A DNA stretch of 64,000 bases from Zygnema cylindricum (GCA_037447655.1 JBBHKE010002673.1:1-64000), one strand, 5' to 3'. Shown: positions 1 to 11,934, counted from the stretch's first letter. The notes: a model not told the origin generated them from the letters alone. Numbers and translations are program-made.

Positions 1-24
1 TTTCCATAAGATTTCTTGGAATCG

Positions 25-805
25 TTATCCCTCTGTTAGTTCCAATAGCTTATGCTTGAAAACTATTCCTTGAATCTCAATTGTACTTTTTCGTACCAAA
101 ATCATCTTGACAACGCAGTTCCAGATCCATTGATGATGTAGCAACCCTTGAACCCTGCTTTCATAATCATAAAGAAATTTCATTAAAATAGTATTCACCT
201 TTTCTTTCTCGGTCTCCTTTTTTCCTGCACTTTCCAACTCCATAAATAACTCGGCCAGGTTATTACAAAAATCAAACAAATTTCCTCTTTTATAATCATT
301 TGCTTGTACCTTGTGATGTGCCAGCTTCTGCAACTGAATCGTACCACTCTTGTAAATGATGACAAGAGCCTCCCACAGCTTGGCCGCCTTGTTCACATGA
401 ATGTGAGGTGTAGCAACTGCTTGAGTGAGACGCTCGAGAATAAAATGAGTTGCCACAATGTTGTTGAAGTCTTATATATCAGTATCATTTGCCTCGGTTT
501 TTTGAATATCCACTACCGGTATCGATCTAGTAGCTATCGGTGTGAGTTTCTCCTTCCCCTTCTCCTTCCTTTTGTCAAACACGATGTTTTCTCCATCATC
601 ATCTACCACCTTTGCCCCCTCGGATCCTCTTGTGAATCGAGATCCTCCAAATCCAGGTGGAATTCCCAACTTTGCAGTTGGCCGCTGCAAACGACCACTC
701 ACAATGCCCCATGCAATTTTTCAAAAAGTGCACCACTCATCATGGTTTTCTGGTTTATGAACCCCGTTCCATTGAAAATGGGCTCCCTAGAGGGGGGCCA
801 TAATC
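25..805 (-). pseudogene. Ty1/copia gag, degenerate, 5' part of an element running off the left edge
   Basis: The minus strand encodes a copia-type gag in pieces. An N-terminal part at 472-702 carries PGFGGSRF, matching the gags at 6.4, 35 and 63.3 kb. A second part at 25-456 contains KLWEALVIIYKSGTIQLQKL and FCNNLAELFMELESAG, the UBN2-type gag core. The frame breaks between the parts and again near 720-800, where the start region (M-A-P-L then stop) is mutated. The gag runs away from LTR F (806-1056), which would be its 5' LTR. Pol would lie beyond the left edge. Gag would form the cytoplasmic virus-like particle; this copy is clearly dead. Confidence 0.75.
791..805 (-). promoter_or_regulatory. 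Mutated primer-binding site of the leftmost copia
   Basis: Read on the minus strand this is GATTATGGCCCCCC, a decayed form of the GGTTATGGGCCCACC site seen intact at 6566, 35136 and 38299. It sits directly between the gag and the LTR end. Confidence 0.5.
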
Positions 806-1056
806 TGTAATTCTATGACCTCCATTTGTCCACAGAATGTCCAGCTAATATGAAGACTCTTGGATAATATTTGCCCTTTTGACTTTCTTACTTATTAAAA
901 ACCACCCTATGATGCAAAAAACTCTTACCGATTACAACCATGTGTATCCTTGACTCCCTTGAGTTGACAGCAAAAATAAACGTTGAAATTGCTCTGAGCA
1001 TTAAGTTATGGCTGGCCAAAGATAGCCCATAAATACAAAAGGTCTCTGAAAGAGAG
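806..1056 (-). repeat. LTR 'F', 3' (R/U5) part of a copia LTR
   Basis: The LTR begins in plus orientation with TGTAATTCTATGACC next to the PBS remnant and contains the conserved GACTCCCTTGAGT hairpin near 949-966. It stops abruptly at GAGAG, where LTR1L is inserted. The rest of the LTR resumes at 2052 and, in the right-hand duplicate, at 7588-8352. Confidence 0.65.
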
Positions 1057-2051
1057 TGCAATTTTGTGTCCCCCATTGGAATACAAAATACATGAAACCT
1101 CTAGATAGTTTTCAACTAGGATCATTGCTACCCAAGCAGACAAACACATAATCTGACTACACCCCTGCGCAGTCTGGACTCCCTTGAGTCCACAGCAAAA
1201 AAAATCTCTGAAAACGACCAACCAGGCGATTAATAATCAAGTTGCGAAGATGCCAATATTTATACACGCTTATTGGGAGACAGGCGGTTACCTCCTCAAT
1301 TCTCTAAGTCCCAAACCCCTCTCACAACCCCTCTCTACAGATGTACGAACCAATCAAAAGACAGTATAGTAAAGAAAGGTACAGAGGCCGATGTACTTTC
1401 TGTACGGCTTGTGTACGACAAGGCCATAGAGTGGACATCTGTGTCTTTCGGACTTGTTTTCATTCTCCCCGAGATTCGTGCTTCCCAATGATATCTTGCC
1501 ACGTGTCGCCAGGTCATGTCACGCCCTAAAACCGCCAAAGCGCCCATTCCGTGATCTCGGCTAAGATGACTGCCGTCGGATCCAAACAGGCTTTTAATAC
1601 AGGCCGTTCAAAAATAAGTGTCTGGTACATTTGTTGCGTGGGGACTTTTGTTCGCACTATATTCTAACTAGTCTCTATGTCCTTTATTTTTGTTTTCCAT
1701 TAATCGCATTAATGTTCCCAACTAATGTTTAAATAGTATTCCATCCCTATGTAGTCTAACGAACTTTTACGATAGATCAGTAAGAGCTGACGCCTAAGCC
1801 TTACTCTGCCGTTCGGATGTTCGAGTCTTGTCGGACTCAACCTTTTTTTAAGAGTGACTTATGTCACTCTTCAGTCCTGCCTATGGAGCTGAGGCAGCCA
1901 TGGCTCCACCGCCCTCTCTTTCTTTCGATGACTACAACAAGTATGGGGGCTAGAGAGAGAAGGTGGAGGCACGCTGCCTATGCGTTATCTTTTGTTAAAG
2001 ATTAATCTATTAAGACCTAGAAAATACCTTGTAAATATAGTGATTTCAACA
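1057..2051 (-). repeat. Solo copia LTR ('LTR1L') with 5-bp target duplication GAGAG
   Basis: 995 bp beginning TGCAATTTTG and ending TTTCAACA in plus orientation (TGTTGAAA...TTGCA in element sense). GAGAG lies on both sides (1052-1056 and 2052-2056), so this is an LTR inserted into LTR F. It is collinear with LTR1R, 5,536 bp to the right. It holds a TATA box (TATAAATA on minus near 1258), CACGTG near 1500, the tRNA-like module at 1761-1850 and the conserved hairpin near 1886-1982. Confidence 0.8.
1761..1850 (+). promoter_or_regulatory. tRNA-like module in LTR1L, antisense to the element
   Basis: A D-arm/A-box-like CAGTAAGAGCTG (about 1778-1789) is followed by a B-box-like GTTCGAGTCTT (1819-1829) and a run of seven T (1843-1849), the order and spacing of a Pol III type-2 unit. 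The T stem is poorly paired, so it is not a functional tRNA gene. Confidence 0.55.
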
Positions 2052-2225
2052 GAGAGGTGCCATAAAAATTCGAAGTCCTAAACTCCCTCTCTAAACCCTC
2101 TACTACTACTGTACCTAACCAATCATATGACTGTAAAGTACAAGAAGGTACAGGTGTCGGTGTTGTTGTTATTTATTAATCTATTAAGACCTAGAAATTA
2201 CCTTCTAAATCTAGTGATTTCAACA
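2052..2225 (-). repeat. Recombinant LTR scrap: LTR F piece joined to the 5' tip of LTR1
   Basis: 2052-2158 matches 7588-7694 (continuation of LTR F). At about 2159 it switches to 67 bp of LTR1 U3 end (2159-2225, ending TTTCAACA), which borders the internal region of the copia to the right. The arrangement fits unequal recombination between a solo-LTR allele and a full-length allele at the same GAGAG target. Confidence 0.55.
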
Positions 2226-4198
2226 CTCACATTATTTTCTAGTCTAATTTTAGTTTATCTTTTAATCCACACTTTTCTCTCAAGTATATTAGCTTGGGAG
2301 AGGGTACAGGTTTGGTCATCATATCAGCCACCATTTCCCCATCAGCTTTATACACAAGATTCACAACTTTGTTTTGAACTTTTTTCCCTCACAAAACTTA
2401 AGCTTATATCCATGTGTTTAGCCTTAAAATGATGTTTTGGATTGGCTGCAATCGCAATGGCAGCCTGATTATCACAAAATACTTTATGCACTCCTTTCTT
2501 CATGTACCCCAGTTATTGCAATAAAGACTTCACCCACATCAGCTCTTTCACAGTAGAACAAAAGGCCATGAACTCAACCTCCATAGTGGACTGAGCAACC
2601 ACCTTTTGATGCTTGCTACTCCAATAGCAAACACCTTCCACCACATATAACACATACCCAAAAGTGCATCTTCTCATAGGTGCATCCCCATACTTGGCAT
2701 CACTCCAAGTAGTGATGTCAGTGTTCTCCCCTCCCAAATTCAACCATAGATCCCTGGTCCCCACTACATATCTCATGACTCTCTTGGTTGCCTCCCAGTC
2801 TCTCTTCCTAGGATCACTAAGACTTTTATTGAGGATTCTAAGTGTTGATGCTATGTCCGATCTATTGCAATTTATAAAGTAGATTAAGCTTCCTACAACT
2901 TGTCTGTAAGGAATAGACTTCATAAACTTTCTCTCTTTTGGACTCATCTGATCATCTAGGATTATCACTCCTCCTTCTACACTCCCTTCACTTACTTTCT
3001 TCAAGTCCATGCGAGTGGTACAACTATTTGCCTTTTCCATCTGGAATCTCTCAAGCATAGTTCCTATAGCTTCTTTCTGAGTAAGTGTGATTATCTTGTT
3101 CCCCCTATCTCTTTCCATTTGAATTCCCAAAATGTATTTTGCCTCCCCTAGATCCTTTATGTCAAATCTGCTTCTAAGATCTTTCTTTAACTTATTGATC
3201 TTTTCCATAGACTTACTTAATACCAGCAAATCATCCACATAAATTTAACTAAAAATTACTCCATTATCCTCCTCTAACATGTGAATAGAGTGGTCAGAAC
3301 TGATCCGGATATATCCTACACCGGTGAAAAAGTCATCTAGTTTCTTATTCCATTGTCTGGGAGCCTGCTTCAGTCCATATGAGGACTTCATGAGTCTGCA
3401 GACTTTGCTCTCCTCTCCTTCCTCTACAAATCCCTCTAGTTGTCGCACGAAGATTTCTTCCTCTAGCTCACCGTTGAGGAAGGTGGTCTTAATATCCATT
3501 TCGTGTTTTTCCATGTCTTCCGCTGCAGCTAGACTGAGGAGAATCCTTACAGACAGGAACCGAACCACCAGAGCAAGAGTCTTCTCATAATCTATCCCCT
3601 CCTTTTGAGTGAACCCCTTTGCTACCAACCGGGCCTTATATCTCTCAATGGTATTATCTGGGTTTAATTTCAGTTTATACACCCATTTGCACCCAATCGG
3701 TTTTCTGTCTGGAGGGCAGTCCACCAGCTCCCAAGTATTCGCTTCCATGATGGAGGCCATCTTGTCATTTATGGCTCTAACCCATCTGTCTTTCTCAGGA
3801 CTGTCCATTGCCTCCGAGTATGACTGAGGCTCATCTGGGTGGGAGAGCTTTGTTACCTTGTGAGCAGCCTGTCTTTCCTGTAGTCTCTTGATGTTTCTTT
3901 GTCCTTTCTCAAAGTGTGAAGTTGGAATGGAGGGAAGTCTTGGGTTCCTCCCTATTGTCTCATTGGCTCCCTTATCCATGGAAACGTGTTCCGACTCCTC
4001 CTCTTTCTCCTCAGAGTGTATAGAGATATGAAGAGATTCTGGCATATCTCCCCTATCTTGGATCTCCCCTGAATTTGCAATCACATTTTCACTTACGTCC
4101 CTTTTGGAAAGATCAGACTCCTCCTCACTATCGGACTCAAAACTGATGCTGATTTTCTTAGTATATTTGAAGGGATCAAATGACTTCCCTGCATCCAT
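2226..4198 (-). pseudogene. Copia reverse transcriptase - RNase H, degenerate
   Basis: On the minus strand 3245-4198 carries the copia RT start (KWVYKLKLNPDNTIERYKAR, then GLKQAPRQWNKKLDDF). The catalytic YVDDLL is at about 3223-3240, just past an in-frame stop near 3246. 2513-3238 carries the rest of RT and RNase H, with TTWSDAKYGDAP and AQSTMEVEF. The frame stops again near 2513, but homology (DNQAAIAI) continues to about 2400. Expected activities are RNA-dependent DNA synthesis and RNA strand removal in cytoplasmic particles. Stops make it non-functional. The plus-strand copia at 42.3-44.2 kb is a close relative. Confidence 0.85.
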
Positions 4199-4236
4199 GA
4201 CTACTAGATGCTTTACCAGAATGATATCTTATTTTT

Positions 4237-5470
4237 CTAAGTCGAGACTCTGTATCCTTTGACGTCCTCATCATATCTCACAAAATACCCCAGTTTCCCT
4301 TTAGCATCTAGTTTCCACTTTTTCTTATCTGCGTCAAGACTGTAAACTTGACTACCGAAAACTTTCAGGTGAGAAATATCTAGATTCCTTCCAACCCATC
4401 TCTCATAAGGTTTATTTTCTTTAACGGCTGTAGTGAGGACGATATTTTTAATGTAGTTAACACAGTTCATGGCTTCTGCCCAAAATCTTCTTCCTATTTT
4501 CTTGTCAGCCAACATACTACACACACTATCTCCCAGAGTCCGATTCAACCTCTCAGCTATCCCATTTTGTTCTAGATTATTTGGTACAATTTTTTGATGT
4601 TGAACTCCCTCATCTCTCAAGTATTCCTCAAATTGGTTAGTGGTGTACTCTCCCCCATTATCACTCCTTATTCGCTTAAGTGGGGTTCCATGCAACTTCT
4701 CACTCCAAGCTTTATACTCTTTGAAGTACTTTGTGCTTCAGTATTTGTTTTTAGGAAATAGACTCTAGAGTATCTAGACCATTCATCAGTAATTGTCACC
4801 ATATACCTTTTTCCTACGACTGAAGGTACTCTTGGTGGTCCCTTGATATCTTTGTGCACCCGATTTAATACTTTCTCACTTCTATATGTGGTAGTTCTTC
4901 GAAAGGGGAGTCTGTGAGCCTTACCTTGGGCACAACCACTACAATCATCCATCATTTCATGATCCTCAAACTGAATGCCTTCTACTACACCGAGCTTCTT
5001 CATTTCCCTCATCCTATCAAAATGCACATGCCCCAACCGCTTATGCCAAATCATCAAGCTCGGAACACCACCATAGTAAGCACTCTTCTTTACATTACTC
5101 AGGTTAAGCCTAAACATTCCTTGGTTGCCCTTATCTGCAATGAAGTAGACTGCATCTCCATACTTAGCTCTAAAGACTCCCTTTCTAGTGAAGGTATCAA
5201 AATCTTTATCATCTAATACAGAGGTAGAGACAAGATTTTTACTCAACTGAGGAACGTAGAGCACATCTGAGAAGGTGCTTATAGAAGTCTTACCCTCCAC
5301 TAAGACTTTTAGATCTATCGAGCCAACTAGATTTGTACTAACTACTCTCCAATCCCAATACTCTATTTCTACATAAGCAATCTTTCTTAGCTTAGTGAAG
5401 AGGTGTTTGTCACGACACATATGCATGGATGCACCTGAATCAATAATCCATCCTTCTTTTGGAGCTTTTC
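4237..5470 (-). pseudogene. Copia protease end, GAG-pre-integrase and integrase, degenerate
   Basis: The protease signature DSGAS lies just upstream of MHMCRDKHLF (about 5415-5455). A GAG-pre-integrase zinc-binding stretch follows (WHKRLGHVHFDRM ... CSGCAQGKAH, 4668-5426). The integrase core shows HKDIKGP and RSDNGGEY, with the catalytic Glu in NGIAERLNRTL (4237-4695). A frameshift near 4690 separates the two parts. In the family this enzyme inserts the cDNA and makes 5-bp target duplications, as seen around LTRs here. Confidence 0.85.
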
Positions 5471-6580
5471 GAATGGCTCCAAGAGCACATTTTTTTTTTG
5501 TAAGGGATCTCCTTTTCCTCTAGATTGTTGTCGAGAAGGAGCTCCCAATCCTCCTCCTCAGAGGACTCGTCCTCCTCAGTCTCTCCTTTTACTCGTGTGA
5601 CCACGAGTGCCTTGTTTTTCCCTTTGGAAGAACCCCCTCCACGGTTTTCTTGGAGCCTCAGCTCTGACAGCTTGGTGCAATCAGCTATGAAGTGTCTCGG
5701 CTTTTTGTAAAAATGACAAAGACCCATTGGGGGCCTAGGTTCTCTAGATAGGTCACTTTTTCCTTTGAATCTGTTGTACGGCTTCTTCGGATCCGTCTTC
5801 CACAGGTCCGTTTCGGCAGCTAAGGCTTAAACGCTATTACCTCATCTATGAATCTCAATGGTGTTTTCCTGCACGAGTATTATTCGGACAACTGTGTTCC
5901 ACTTCCAATAACTGTCATCCATTTCCTGCACTCAGTACACTATGTTCTCATACAACTCAAGCAACTTCCTGATGAGGGTGTTAACTTTCATCTTCATTGT
6001 ACCTGTCCATCCAACACTTTCCATCTCCATACACAAACAAGAGAGATCATTACAATAGTCTAACATTTCTCCTTTTTTGTAAGTGTAACTCCCCAACCTT
6101 TGCTCGGTCAGCTAGAGCTCTTGAATGGTACCAGCTCTAAAGATCTCCACTAAAGTCATCCACAACCCCTCGGCCTACAAAATGTGAAGATGGGAGGTCG
6201 CTAAGGCTTGACTGAGGTGCCTTAGAATGAAATGCATGTCATTCATGTTTGTGTTTTCCCTTATTTGAATATCATTTTCCTCGGTCTTCACGGCCACCGC
6301 TCCGGGTGCCGTGGCTATAGGAGTGAGAGGGGTTTCCTTTCCTTTCCTTTTTTTGGACACACTGTTGTCCCCATCGTTTGTCTCCTCCGTTGGAGCATAT
6401 GCTGCTCCAGAAAACCTCATTCCACCAAACCCCAGTGGGTTTCCCAAAAATGGACGTTTCACTTGTCCACTAACAATACCCCACTATCTTTTTTCACACA
6501 AAGCCCCTGTCATCATTGCTTCCCAATAAATGAACCCAGATCCGTTGAAGATGGGTATCCTAGAGGGTGGGCCCATAACC
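5440..6580 (-). pseudogene. Copia gag with nucleocapsid remnant, degenerate
   Basis: Gag starts next to LTR1R. 6175-6462 encodes KRPFLGNPLGFGGMRF and the start of the gag core, while 5440-5727 holds a nucleocapsid remnant (CHFYKKPRHFIADC, a zinc knuckle whose second Cys is Tyr) followed by an acidic stretch. The middle (5,730-6,170) is recognisable only in broken frames. The probable start codon is the AUG inside the primer-binding site (6566-6580), because an upstream AUG at the LTR end runs into a TAA after four codons. Confidence 0.7.
6566..6580 (-). promoter_or_regulatory. Primer-binding site for initiator tRNA-Met (anticodon arm)
   Basis: Minus-strand GGTTATGGGCCCACC directly abuts LTR1R. 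It is complementary to the anticodon arm of eukaryotic initiator tRNA-Met rather than to its 3' CCA end. This is the half-tRNA priming arrangement established for Drosophila copia. Confidence 0.8.
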
Positions 6581-7587
6581 TGCAATTATGTGTCCTCCAT
6601 TAGACTACAAAATACAGGAAGCCTCTAGATTGTTTTTGACTAACCCGATTTCAACTAGGATCATTGTTACCCAAGCAAACAAACACACAATCTGACAGGG
6701 CCCCTGTGCAGTCTGAACTCCTTGAAGTCCACACCAAAAAGAATATCTGAAAACGCCCAACCAGGCGATTGATTATCAAGTAAATATGCCAATATTTATA
6801 CAAGCTTATTAGGAGAGAGGAGGCTACCACCTAAATCCTCTAAGTCCCAAACCCCTCTCACAACCCCTCTCTACAGATGTACGAACCAATTAAAAGACTG
6901 TATAGTAAAGAAAGGTACAGAGGCCGATGTATTTTTTGTACGGCCTGTGTACGACAAGGCAATGGAGTGGACATCTGTCTCCTTCGCACTTGTCTTCATT
7001 CTCCTCGAAATTCGCGCTTCCCAATGATATCTTGCCACGTGTCGCCAGGTCATGTCACGCCCTAAAACGGCCAAAGCGCCCATTCCGTGATCGCGGCGAA
7101 GATGACTGCCGTCGAATACAAACCGGCTTTTAATACAGGCCATTCAAAAATAAATGTTCGGTACATTTGTTGCGTGGGGACTTTTGTTCGCACTATATTC
7201 TAACTAGTCTCTATGTCCTTTATTTGTGTTTCCCATTAATCAGATAAATGCTCCCAACTAATGTTTAAATAGTATTCTATCCCTATATAGTCTAACAAAC
7301 TTCTACGATAGATCGGTAAGAGCTGACGCCTAAGCCTCGCTGTGCCGGGCAGATGTTCGAGTCTTGCAGGACTCAACCTTTTTTTAAAAGTGACTTAAGT
7401 CACTCTTCAGTCCTGCCTATGGAGCTGAGGCAGCCATGGCTCCACCGCCCTCTCTTTCCTTCAGTGACTACAACAAGTATAAAGGCTAGAGAGAGAAGGT
7501 GGAGGCAGGCTGCCTATGCGTTATCTTTTGTTAAAGATTAATCTATTAAGACCTAGAAAATTCCTTGTAAATCTAGTGATTTCAACA
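6581..7587 (-). repeat. 5' LTR ('LTR1R') of the copia at 2.2-6.6 kb
   Basis: 1,007 bp from TGCAATTATG to TTTCAACA, followed by GAGAG. It has the same modules as LTR1L: TATA box near 6793, GTAC-rich box near 6900-6960, CCACGTGTC near 7037, tRNA-like segment 7297-7386 and the conserved hairpin near 7422-7518. Confidence 0.8.
7297..7386 (+). promoter_or_regulatory. tRNA-like module in LTR1R, antisense to the element
   Basis: CGGTAAGAGCTG is followed by B-box-like GTTCGAGTCTT and a T7 run (7379-7385), collinear with the module at 1761-1850. Confidence 0.55.
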
Positions 7588-8352
7588 GAGAGGTGCCTTA
7601 AAAATTCGAAGTCCTAAACTCCCTTTCTAAACCCTCTACTACTACTGTACCTAACCAATCATATGACTGTAAATTACAAGAAGGTACAGGTGTCGGTGTA
7701 AAGTACAAGAAGCTACAAGTGCCGCTGTAAAGTAAAAAAAGCTACACGTGCCGCTGTACTTTTTGTACCACCATGGTACAGCATGGCCGTCCGGCTGACA
7801 CCTGTCAGTTCTTGAGCCATAGTTGCTCTCCCGTAATATTCGGTGTCCACTCCTGACTTGCCATGTGTTGTCCGCCGACATTAGCTCGCAAACCGCCAAA
7901 TCTCCATTCCGGTAGGCCAACTCCTCTGTAAGCCGTCGATCTTGAATCGACATTTGATTTCCTCCGTTGATTTTAAATGTCGTTTCGTTTATTCTTGTGG
8001 TCAAGTATATTGTGCGGTCTTTTTTGTTTTCATGTTCATTCTGTGCCATAAAACGTTAAATGGAATATGTCGCCGCGTAATGTTTAAATATTAATCACAC
8101 CCATTATACTTTAACGTTCATTAAGACCTAGCGGATAAGGTGAACGGCTATGCCGTACGGCGGTCTTGTGGAATGTCATAAAATCAAATCTTTGTCGTGA
8201 CCGCCTATCTTTTGCAGGGGCTGTGTATTCTGTTGTCTCCTTGTCTACCTGAGGCAGCCATAGTTGCCTGCCAGTCCTCAATGACTACGACAAGTATGAG
8301 GACCGAAGTAAGACCATAGACTAAAGAGATAGAATATAAAATACCTTTTTCA
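7588..8352 (-). repeat. LTR 'F', 5' (U3) part
   Basis: This continues the LTR begun at 806-1056 in the other duplicate: GTAC-rich repeats at 7660-7790, an ACGT-type box region, a tRNA-like segment (8120-8214) and the conserved GACTACGACAAGT hairpin (about 8251-8330). The end is eroded; no clean CAACA terminus is visible. Confidence 0.6.
8120..8214 (+). promoter_or_regulatory. tRNA-like module in LTR F with paired outer stem
   Basis: CCTAGCGGATAAGGTGAACG resembles a tRNA-Arg type D-arm. GGCGGTC (8159-8165) pairs perfectly with GACCGCC downstream, enclosing a T-arm-like ATCAAATC. TTTT follows (8209-8212). The stem sequence differs from LTR A but is still complementary. Confidence 0.5.
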
Positions 8353-10660
8353 ATCGTCGAGCATCCTCTTGCGAAAGTGACAACTTTGGACCGCACCAAT
8401 GTTGATCGATGGGGAGGATTTGTTGTTTTGGGCACGTACCTTGTCTTTGATGTTATCTCTTTGTTGTTTTTTCTTTTTTTCCGTGTGTATTTTTATTCTG
8501 GCGTAATGTTATGTTGTGTGTGCGGGTTCGTCATTGCTTGTTGTTGGTTGAAAATTGCCTCCGCTAGAAAAAAAACAACAAGAAATATCACGAGTGTCAT
8601 CGGATACAAAATGTAACGTTTGTGAAAAAAGGCGCATTACAAAAGGGTCGACAGTGATTCACCGAACCACATGGCAAACAAAAGAATGTGTGGTGGATGT
8701 AAACAGACACCAAAAAACGTACTGGTGTACTTTTCCTCGTGATATATCTTTGTGGCTTTGTTAAAGAAAATGAAAGAGTTAACGAATTATTGTTATTCAT
8801 TTCTCTAAAAAAAATTGTAATTTGTTTTTCTTTTTGTTTTTATTAAAAGGTGTAAATTTGCCCGGAAACTCATCTTAAAGTGTTTAACCTGGTTTTTTTT
8901 TATTTGTAAAAAAAAATATATATAAATAAAACCAACACTTTCCCACTCAACTATTATGCACAACAAATAAAACAGATGCCATCAAAAGGCATATGAATAA
9001 AAAACGAGTAAAGATTTAGTGTGGAATTATTTTTTTATTTATGTGAAAGGATTAGTAATGAAGTTATATTTTTTTTCGTTGTACATTAAATTTGTCTCAT
9101 GAATGATGTATATTGTAATATCATATATATTAATAAATGTTTATTCATACAAGTTATATTTTTAAGGTTGTTAAGATGTTATGATTCTTATGTTGTTACT
9201 TAAAGTTATAAAAGCCACAAATAGTCTCAAAATTCTCTGTCAACACTCAATCTATCGCATTCGACGTGTGGTTTACAAGCTTTCGGTTTAGCTCATCTGC
9301 TTATAAGGATTTCTTACATTATACAATATGGTTCCACTAATTTATCCTATCTGTGTTATCGTAAATTGTTGTAAACACTCTTATGTTGTCGTAAACTTAG
9401 TTTGCCACGCTCAACGTAATAAGTTACATTTTTAGTTTTTTTATATCTAACTGTAGTTTATCTAATGGTAGAAATCTAAAATTTAACAAATTTAATAAAC
9501 ATTAAATATTTAATTCAAAGTTATTGAAATAGAATCGATATAAGTTTAGTACGGCCTTTGTTGAGCTTCACTAAAACTTAATATCATATCATTTCAAAAT
9601 CCTAAAAAATATCTATCAGGTTATGGTAACATATAAAATGATTTCATATCATCGCACGTATTGATGGTTTTATAAAATCAAATATCGCTAGAGGCCACCA
9701 ATGAGACATGGGGATTATATCCAAAGGATTAAAGGTGTGTGAGCTGTGTGGCCACCGCTCAATCTTCCCCAATTACCGAAATGTTAATTAAACAAGTTTC
9801 TTATTAAGTTATAATCTATGTGTCGACATAGATACTAGAGCGATGAAGGGTGCAGATGGGAGGCTTAGAAAATGAGCGATTTTAGAGTGGTGGAAAAGTG
9901 GGAAAATTTGATGATGATTGAGAAGAAACTAGAGGACTTTGCATGTTTAAATATATAAGTTAATAAACATCTTAATGCTTGTCAAAAACTAAATTTATCA
10001 CTTTTTAGGGTTTCATTATTGATTGTAATTATGTTGGTGGGGAATTCTATCTTCTTTTTTATGTTTTAGAATTTGTATGATTTATCATTAGAAACTTAAC
10101 TATTTTTATAGTTTTATTGATTTTACAAAACTTGATTTCTTGAAAGGAAATTGTTAAAGAGAAAAATAATCATAAATTGATACCGCTACCATACCATATG
10201 ATTGCAATAACTAGTGTGAAGGTTTAATGGGTATGTGTTATTAGAATAAGCACAATGATTGCACCATTGTTGTCATGAGCGTTGCGGTTAACCTTTTGAC
10301 GAGCACAATGTACAAGTTATTCACACATAAGGACTCGATATTGAGGTGAGATAGGAGTAAGCTAATGGTTATTGTACCATGTACCAATACGAGTGAATTT
10401 ATTGAACATTAATATTTTAATCTAATTTAGTGTTTTATATACACTATGTCACTTGTTGTTAACGACACTATTTATAACCGATTGCATTTAACTCTCTAAA
10501 TTAATATTTTTTTAAATAATTAATAGGAAAGGCAATTAACACATTCACATTGTCCATAGTTTGTATATTAACACTAATTTGGTCGCTAATTTTGTCGGTC
10601 GAAACTTATAAAACAGTGTCAACATTATTATTCAAGGGAATGGATTATAATCCGCCACAT
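8353..10660. other. Intergenic, AT-rich, no supported gene
   Basis: I see only A/T-rich DNA with short open frames and no recognisable domain, splice pattern or repeat boundary. Some of 10,440-10,650 (short inverted stretches such as AACACTATT) loosely recalls the repeat at 27.6 and 52.2 kb. Confidence 0.6.
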
Positions 10661-10808
10661 TTCTTTGGCCCAAATGAGAACTTTACTTTTTATTTTTGAA
10701 CTCTAATAAATCCTTATAGTTAATTTACGATGGATTCTTTGGCCCAAATGAGAACTTTACTTTTTATTTTTGAACTCTAATAAATCCTTATAGCTAATTT
10801 ACGATGGG
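10661..10808. repeat. Tandem duplication, 74-bp unit x 2
   Basis: TTCTTTGGCCCAAATGAG... starts at 10661 and again at 10735, nearly identical over 74 bp. It lies immediately before the inverted-repeat element at 10.83 kb. Confidence 0.9.
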
Positions 10809-10828
10809 CGGTATAGCAGTGTAGTGGT

Positions 10829-11345
10829 GTACTACACCGCGAATCGTAATTAGAGTAAAGAAATAATTAGTGTAAAAAAACGAAAAAAAATAATTAGAGT
10901 TATTAACTCTATTTTGGGTAATCGACCCATATTCAAAAAAAAAATTACTCTAATTTATCAATAACTCAAATTCGGGCAAAAATTTGGGCGCTGAACATAT
11001 CTACTGTGAATCAGGTATATGTACAGAATCTCACAAAACATACAGTTTCACGTCATTATGACGTTTGCACTACGCAGTTTGTTAAAACTCAGTTACATGA
11101 TAACGACCTGTATGAAATCATTATTTTTACTTTTTTACTTATTAAAGTACAATTTTGCTCGGTCATACACCGACCGTACGCCACACCATTCAAAACGACA
11201 TTGTATTAGAGTTATTAGCACGCATTCATGAAGTACCTTAAATAATGTAAAGTATAATTTAGAATAATGTACTTTATTTAAAGTGATAGATTCAAAATTT
11301 GGGGTGACGGAATTAGCATACATAACTCTAATTGTGATTTCCCAT
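10829..11345 (-). mobile_element. MITE-like element 'M1', copy 1 (inverted relative to the others)
   Basis: About 515 bp, homologous in reverse orientation to 24,946-25,466 and 45,873-46,358. One end carries CTACACCGCGAATCGTAATT; the other end is worn. Internal shared stretches include CGTCATTATGACG and ACTTATTAAAGTACAATTTT. It has no coding capacity, so it is presumed non-autonomous. Confidence 0.7.
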
Positions 11346-11361
11346 GTAATTTCCCGATGTA

Positions 11362-11495
11362 CACCGTGAATCGCTATTAGCGTTCTGTCAAGCTCATGTG
11401 CTTCACAGGCACCCCTTCAATCTTACCAATAATTCTCGGGCCTTTTTCCTCTGTACGGTCATTAAAGTACGGAAAAATACAAAAGTCAAAGCAAT
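11362..11495 (-). pseudogene. Fragment of an unknown conserved coding sequence, next to an M3-type end
   Basis: The minus strand reads PYFNDRTEEKGPRIIGKIEG then VPVKHMSLT, almost the same protein as the plus-strand copy at 11,940. It is preceded on the plus strand by ACACCGTGAATCGCTATTAG (11,362-11,384), an end sequence shared with small inverted-repeat elements at 45.5 and 53.3 kb. That suggests a gene fragment carried by such an element. Function unknown. Confidence 0.4.
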
Positions 11496-11934
11496 ACCAG
11501 GAGCCAATCACCGGCCAGGAATTGTTATCGTACGGACATAAGACAAAACATGTTGTACTACACTCAAGGCAAAAAGTTAGGCGACTATCTCCGGCTAGAT
11601 TAGAGGCCTCGTGGTTTTCTATGACAGAATCTTGAGCAACAAAGTTCTAAATTCACGTGAAACGCCTAACTTTGACTCACATTAATAAATGCTCTACCCG
11701 GCTGGTGGACCTGAACTAACGTCCTACTGATAGCCAACAGCAATATCTACAAGACTATCCCAAAACTTACGTGACGTTCCACGATGTAGCCCCCAATAGG
11801 ACAGTTGGCAACTGGTCACATGTAACAGGATGGTAATCTTTGGAACGGAGTAATTTTGTCGTCCCGCCTCCGTTAGGCGCGAAATAAAGTGCGTTCCGTT
11901 CAGTTAGAAAAATAGAAGATTCTGGTCCGGCTGA

